Assembly (NCBI GenBank): GCA_015680685.1
Contig: MNCI01013673.1
Coordinates: 1 to 48,786 of the forward strand
Direction of reading: 5' to 3'
From: Gnetum montanum
Taxonomy: Eukaryota > Streptophyta > Gnetopsida > Gnetales > Gnetaceae
Length of the DNA: 48,786 nucleotides
Shown: positions 43,674-48,786 of the stretch, piece after piece
Layout: each line of letters opens with the position of its first letter
Numbering within the stretch: the first letter of the stretch is position 1
Notes under the pieces: model-generated
Told to the model about the DNA's origin: nothing
The model's input: the letters and a program-made list of their open reading frames with translations, nothing else
The model's database searches: none
Program-made: the position numbers and the translations under genes

Positions 43674-46600
43674 ATGGAGTCCTTCCAAATCAACCCAGTA
43701 ACACTACCAATCACTGAAACTTTGAACCCTGTGACTGTTACAGAACCCATAACTGTCACTAAACAAGTAAACCCTCAAGGCCCTACATGCCAATCGCTTA
43801 GGATATAGGGCAAAGACCTTATGTATGCCACTCTTACACCCGAACAGTACAACTTCATATGTGTCAAAATCCAAGCCAACCTACCTATTGACCATACGGA
43901 AAGGGAAGCAAAACGAGACTATGAACTTATCCACAAGGGAGGTCGTGAGTTCATCCCTTCAGCATTTGACATAATCCCACTCTCTAAACACCATCATAGA
44001 CTCATATCCCAACTTCTCATAGCTAGACGTTAAGCCTTATAGCTACCTCCCATAGAGCCTCAAGACGAAGAAGATGACTTTGCAGCCCAATCTGAACATG
44101 GAGAATCATACCATACCATTAGCCTCCATGCCTAGACAAACCCATTGTTTCAACCGTTCCTGGAAGAAACAATATTTCCACCACCAGCTTCCTTATGGGA
44201 AGTAGCCATTCCCATCCCCATCTTCTCCAAGTCCAACATTCAAACTAACACATCTACTTTCGTCATACCATTATAAACACAATCCCAACAGACTAATGCA
44301 GGAATGACTTCTCAACCTCAAGTGATTGGAATTCCATTGGTCATACCTGCTTCCACATCCATCCTTTATGTACCTCAAGTGCAAATCCAACAAACACCAA
44401 CGATCACTTCATAGCCTGTGACTGGGCAATGGGTCCCACCAGCTGTTCAGCAACACCTGTCTACTCATTATAGTGTACCACATCCCATAATCTTAGCCCC
44501 AAATGCTGTCCCGCCACAACAAACAACAGTCCAACAACCTCTTTTTCCACAAATGATGCCACAATCAAGTCATTATCAATTATCATAAACCCAAACCGCT
44601 AGTCTACCTACCGCCCAAGCATGGGCAGACACACAAAAAATGATGCACTCCTTGGAAGAGGAATTAAAACGCCTTAAAACTTTGAATAATGAGGAAGTCA
44701 AAGTACTAGATTTCTATCAAGATGACCTGATTGACCCCTCAATTCCACCCTTAACCTTGCTAAAAGGGGTCTCATTACCTTAGTTGACTAAGTACAATGG
44801 AGAGGGAGACCCATATGCCCACCTAGTGACATTTTGAACCGAAAGTCTTTTGCTTTAGGCATGGCCCCATGTAATTCTACATATATTTGCTATGTCCTTA
44901 GCAGGAAGAGCCTTAGACTGGTACTGAGCCTTATCTCGTAGCTCTATATCTTCTTTGGAGGATTTGTTGCACCAATTTTTCACCCGTTTCAAATACAATC
45001 TAAAACCTGAAGCCACGTTAGATAGCTTGATCCAAATTAAATAAGTGCCTTTAGAGCCAGCACAGATGTTTATCCAAAGATGGAGCGCTGCCCTGAATGA
45101 ACTTCATGAACCTATTCCTAAAACATATTTGCTTACCATCCTTAAGGCGGTCGCAAATGACTTCATTAAATCAAAGCTTTATTATCTAAAACCCCGTATT
45201 TTGAGTCAGGCATTTGTATAAATTAAAGACATAGATGAGGCTGCACAAACAAGTAATAACCCAGCCTACTCAACCTTTAGGAGCCAACACACAAGGAAAG
45301 ATAAATCCAAAACAATGGTAGCAGTAGTGGCTGAAATAGCCCGACCTAGTCACCCAGGACAAAAGGGAAAACAACCCACTGTCCCAAACAACTATGAAAG
45401 AACCACATCCACTCCTACATCTGAAAATTCTTCAAATAGAAATAACAACACAGGTCATGTCCATACCTTCGAAAGGAAAGACCTTGCTCAATACACACCA
45501 TTGCCCATTAAGCCTTCACAACTACTTGATCAACTTCTAAAGGCCAGGCTAATTCAACACAAACAAATGTCTCCTATGGCCTCGCAAAGACATGATCGTT
45601 TTTGTGAATTAGCTAAAAATCCAGCCTTAGCAACAACCAATGAACCTCCCATTCTAAAAGGCTTTAGGTTGGATAGGTTTTGCGAGTATCACCAATGACT
45701 CGACCATGGAACGGATTACTAATTTACGTTGAAACATGACATACAACGTATGATTGATAGGGGGGAAGTAGTATTCGACGAGGCGAACCTAGTAAGACCT
45801 CAAAACCAATCCATGGGGGTCTACAAGGATCCTCTCAATACCAATACCAATGATGCACCATATGTGATTAATACTATCCATGTGGAAGACAGATAAGATG
45901 TTCCTCGAAAACCTTTTGTGATTCGCGGGCATTTAGAAAACACACCTACCCCAACATATCCTCAAACCCCTTTCACCATGCACACATCCCCCATACCATC
46001 AAAACCATTCATCATCTGCATACCTCCTTCGGTTGCCACCACAACAAACATACCATCTAAAAATTGACCCATTCCCTTTGTGGTCTGGGTGCCAAAACAC
46101 CTTGGCACACAACCCGCTTTCACTTCTCGATGACCTTTACAAGAACATCTTGCCTATAGGCTAATAAGAGAGCGTTTGGAAAGAGAAAAAAGAGAGTGCA
46201 TGGAGAGAGAAAATCATGGACACGAATTAGGACAACCAAAGCCTACACCACTAAGTGCCATTCCCATGAGTCTGTCCCTTAATGAGCCTAGTACAAGTCA
46301 CCAAAACAAAGATGATGTCGCAACTCATATCCCAAACCCAACATCCTCAGCTACTAACGTAAAAACCCCTCCACAAGAAATATGAAGGCTAGGTCAAATG
46401 GATAAAATCTCTACGGATAAGAATGTCTCAAATGGTAAAGACCTAACAAATGCATTGACCTAGGTCACATAAGCCTTAAAACAAAAGAATACTTCTTTAA
46501 GTTCGTATGACCTAGTAATGACTTCACCAGTACATCGAGAGGCTCTCATACAGATGCTAGCTTCAATTCCTGTTAGTGAGGATCTTCCTGTAGATGAACC

Positions 46601-47390
46601 ATCCATTTATGCAGTATTATTCCCACAACTTCAGGAATCGAAGACCACATCCCTAGAATTCTATGTTAAGGACATTAAGCTAGATGAGAAAACATGGGAA
46701 ATCACCATGGCCCCTATGTTCATAAAAATACAGGTTGATCATTTCAAAATACGTAGGGTGCATGTCAATGATGGTGCGGTAACAAATGTAATACCTTTTT
46801 CCATCATCAAAAAACTAGGACTCACTGAACAAGTATAGCCCATGACAGCCTCTTTCTTGAGATCCTTCAATGGTTCCCATGTGGGAGTGAAAGGCACGGT
46901 TACCTTAGATTTCATAGCCGGTGACCAATTCCCTACAGCAGCTGAATTCATAGTGGTTGATGAAATGCCAGGGTTCAATCTGATCCTAGGACATCCTTGG
47001 CTAGCTCAACTTAAAGTCGTATCTTCACCAATCCATTAGGAGATCCACCTACTTTACGAGGGTGGTGAGATCATCATACATGGGGATTCAACAGCATTGA
47101 TCACTTCCTCATACCTTGAGGTAGGTTAAGGGTCAGAAATTGAGTTCATTAAGCCTAAACAAGAAACCGTGAACATACATAAAAATGTGAACCCAACATT
47201 GACTCATAATCCAACTAGCATTGAAGAAACACAAGAAGACGTAGACATAGGAGTCATTCCTACTAATGTCTCTTGGTCAGAACTATCCTTTGACATCACC
47301 GATGAAGGGGAAGGTGAATATAAAATCATACCCATATGCCCAACCCCACATGTTAAGCGACAAAAGATCAAGAGGCAACTCAATGACTAG
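43674..47390 (+). pseudogene. gag-protease frame of the Tat/Ogre-like element
   Basis: From ATG 43674 (MESFQINPVTLP) to the stop at 47388-47390 one frame of 1239 codons keeps its phase, broken only by in-frame stops. Order: a Pro/Gln/Thr-rich N-terminus; the retrotransposon gag domain at about 44760-45200 (KYNGEGDPYAHLVTF; SLAGRALDWY; LLHQFFTRFKYN); CEYHQ..DHGTDY then FTLKHDIQRMIDRG (about 45680-45765), the Tat-type CxxH...H finger, with stops at two positions; and retropepsin at 46700-47080 (VNDGAVTNVIPFSIIKKLGL with DGA at the active site, then FNLILGHPWLAQL). Many stops fit C-to-T/G-to-A changes (Trp of DWYWA to TGA). Not functional. Confidence 0.85.
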
Positions 47391-48364
47391 AACGAATGAG
47401 ACAAAATGTCTGAAATGACGTTAAACTACGCAATGTCCAAAATGACGTTAAACTACGACATGTCCGGTATGACGTTAAAACTGCCAAAAAACGTCTGCAA
47501 TGACATTAAACTAGCCACGGTCAGAAATGGCTGGTTCCATTTAAAACTTTTTGAAAACGTTACTACCTTTGGCCCACCATGGCATAAAACTGGTAATCCT
47601 TTCTTTAACAATAGATGCAATAGTCCATCAAGACTTTAAACTGATGTACCAAGTCTGAAATGGCTTTAAACTAGAGCCAACAAGTTACAGATTTACGAAC
47701 TCTCATCATTTTACATTGAATTTTCGCTTACAGATTACAAGTTACAATTTAGATTCTTGCACGGTCGTTGCTTTCTTTTCCAAGTATTTACCTAACATCT
47801 CGTTTTACACTTTAGAAATTTATGTTACATTTAGTTGCACACATATACTCTAGAAAACAAAGAAAAATAATAAAAAACATGAAAAATGACAAAAATATTT
47901 ACATAGAACATCAAGGTAACGAAGGAATGCAACCATTTTATACCATAATTGAATTTAGGCCATTACATCAGTCTTTATACATTCCATCAAACATCCAAAA
48001 AATCCAAAAACACTTAACGACTTAAAAGCTCATGGATGGGGTTGATCCCCAAGATCCTCTTCATCATCTGCACCTACTCCACTGGGGCTAGCTCCATCAT
48101 TAACGTGTCCCTACAAGCAGAAAACAAAAAATAGAACAAAACAGTTAAGGGCAACAAACACTTGAAAATTTCATAATATTTTAAANGAAATGGCAAGTCA
48201 ACATCTGGCCCTGTATGGCCTTAAACTACCATATCTTCCACCACGTCTCCTAAACTTGTTAGTGCACAGCCTAATTATCCTATGTTTGTTTACACTTTGT
48301 AAACTCTCCTACTGAGGGAGTGTCTCTTACTTCGCTCCTGTTTTAATTGGTAGGAGTGACCACC
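47391..48364 (+). other. Spacer between gag-protease and pol frames, possible intron
   Basis: About 970 bp with no coding domain. It begins with a 27-bp TGACGTTAAAC repeat (47406-47514) and ends with a pyrimidine-rich tract and AG (CTCCTGTTTTAATTGGTAG, about 48337-48352). From that AG the pol frame is open through the ATG at 48365. Ogre-type elements are known for an intron at this place; splicing here is inference. Position 48186 is n. Confidence 0.5.
47406..47514. repeat. 27-bp tandem repeat with TGACGT core
   Basis: Three clear units and one decayed: ATGTC.(A/G)(A/T)ATGACGTTAAACTACG. It contains TGACG, the core bound by plant TGA-type bZIP factors; no function is shown. Confidence 0.8.
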
Positions 48365-48786
48365 ATGGCCACCAACAACATCCTCTCAATATTTTCTCTC
48401 AATGGACCATACAGAGATGTAGAAAGAATGATCCACCAAAAATCATTGGATCTAAATCCATCCACCTATACGGATTTGATAGCCTCCACTCAAGAAACGT
48501 CAGACTGGCCTAAAAATGTAGTTAAAACTCTAGATCTAGAAGCTAACAACATCATTAAAGATCCTCTGGTTGAAATCCCCATGACCACAGTTAATGACAA
48601 AGCCAAAACCCTAAAATTAAGTGCCTTACTAGATCCGCAACTCGTAGGTGACATCACTCAGGTTTTAAAAGATAACATAAAAAGTTTCGCATGGTCATAT
48701 ATAGACATGTGTGGACTAGACCCCCGGATCATCCAACATAACATTATTCTTGATGAAAAAATTAAACCAGTAAAGCAAAAAGCATG
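48365..48786 (+). CDS. Start of the pol (RT) frame of the Tat/Ogre-like element, cut by the window end
   Basis: An open frame of 140 codons from ATG 48365 (MATNNILSIFSLNG), with no stop up to the window edge and in another phase than the gag-protease frame. FAWSYIDMCGLDPRIIQHNI followed by IKPVKQKA (about 48688-48786) is the standard lead-in to Ty3/gypsy reverse transcriptase, just before its first catalytic blocks. Those blocks, RNase H and integrase would lie beyond the window. The open state contrasts with the stop-ridden gag part. Whether it is translated from its own ATG or after splicing to gag-protease is not decided by sequence. Confidence 0.82.
   Translation, partial: MATNNILSIFSLNGPYRDVERMIHQKSLDLNPSTYTDLIASTQETSDWPKNVVKTLDLEANNIIKDPLVEIPMTTVNDKAKTLKLSALLDPQLVGDITQVLKDNIKSFAWSYIDMCGLDPRIIQHNIILDEKIKPVKQKA

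Noticed and set aside
43674-47390. Stop-codon recoding or alternative code in the gag-protease frame
   Set aside because: All three stop codons occur, at varied residues, and several fit simple C-to-T/G-to-A decay of Trp and Gln codons. The neighbouring host genes use the standard code.

Overview
This window is nuclear DNA from a seed plant. The evidence is a plant-type tRNA-Ala(AGC) gene, two six-exon reductase genes of the dihydroflavonol/anthocyanidin/cinnamoyl-CoA reductase family, and plant lineages of LTR retrotransposon (Athila-like with a tRNA-Asp primer site, Tat/Ogre-like, Copia, chromovirus). AT-richness, long nested retrotransposon blocks, an old LINE and the style of the reductases make a gymnosperm my best guess, but the sequence alone does not prove it. 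One undetermined base (n) lies at 48186.

Layout. 1-1060: polypurine tract and 3' LTR of an Athila-like element (+ strand) whose body lies before the window. About 1800-2860: decayed LINE reverse transcriptase and C-terminus. 3136-3441: an unrecognised minus-strand reading frame. 3569-3641: tRNA-Ala. 5664-8195 (minus): intact reductase gene 1 (348 aa). 10700-34821: a nested retrotransposon block of about 24 kb. 34831-38301 (minus): intact reductase gene 2 (356 aa), a tandem paralogue of gene 1. About 40200-41325 (minus): relic of a chromodomain Ty3/gypsy element. About 41440 to the window end (+): 5' part of a Tat/Ogre-like Ty3/gypsy element (LTR, primer site, gag-protease frame, spacer, start of the pol frame).

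The nested block can be read layer by layer from target-site duplications (TSDs). (i) A small minus-strand Copia-like element (LTRs 10700-10881+33272-33674 and 34390-34821; TSD GTTCA/ATTCA) landed 9 bp after the stop codon of gene 2. (ii) Its left LTR was split by a plus-strand Copia element without pol (LTRs 10882-11953 and 21817-22850+33192-33266; TSD AAATT/AAATC). (iii) Two Athila-like insertions followed: a pol-deleted element in the Copia interior (12879-19955; TSD AACTT, exact) and a solo LTR in the Copia 3' LTR (22851-23333+32776-33186; TSD CTACC, exact). (iv) The solo LTR was split by a near-complete Athila-like element (23334-32770; TSD AATAG, exact). Removing the layers leaves about 2.5 kb between the two reductase genes, so this began as a compact tandem gene pair.

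The two reductases should act in phenylpropanoid/flavonoid-type metabolism as NADPH-dependent cytosolic enzymes; the substrate is not readable from sequence. I found no undescribed defence or CRISPR-like system. The most unusual signals are the palindrome arrays next to the LTR promoters, whose six-base core differs between subfamilies (GATATC or GTATAC); the gene-2 3' end captured by a retroelement; the candidate gag/pol intron and related minisatellites of the Tat/Ogre-like element; and LTR pairs differing in tandem-module number.
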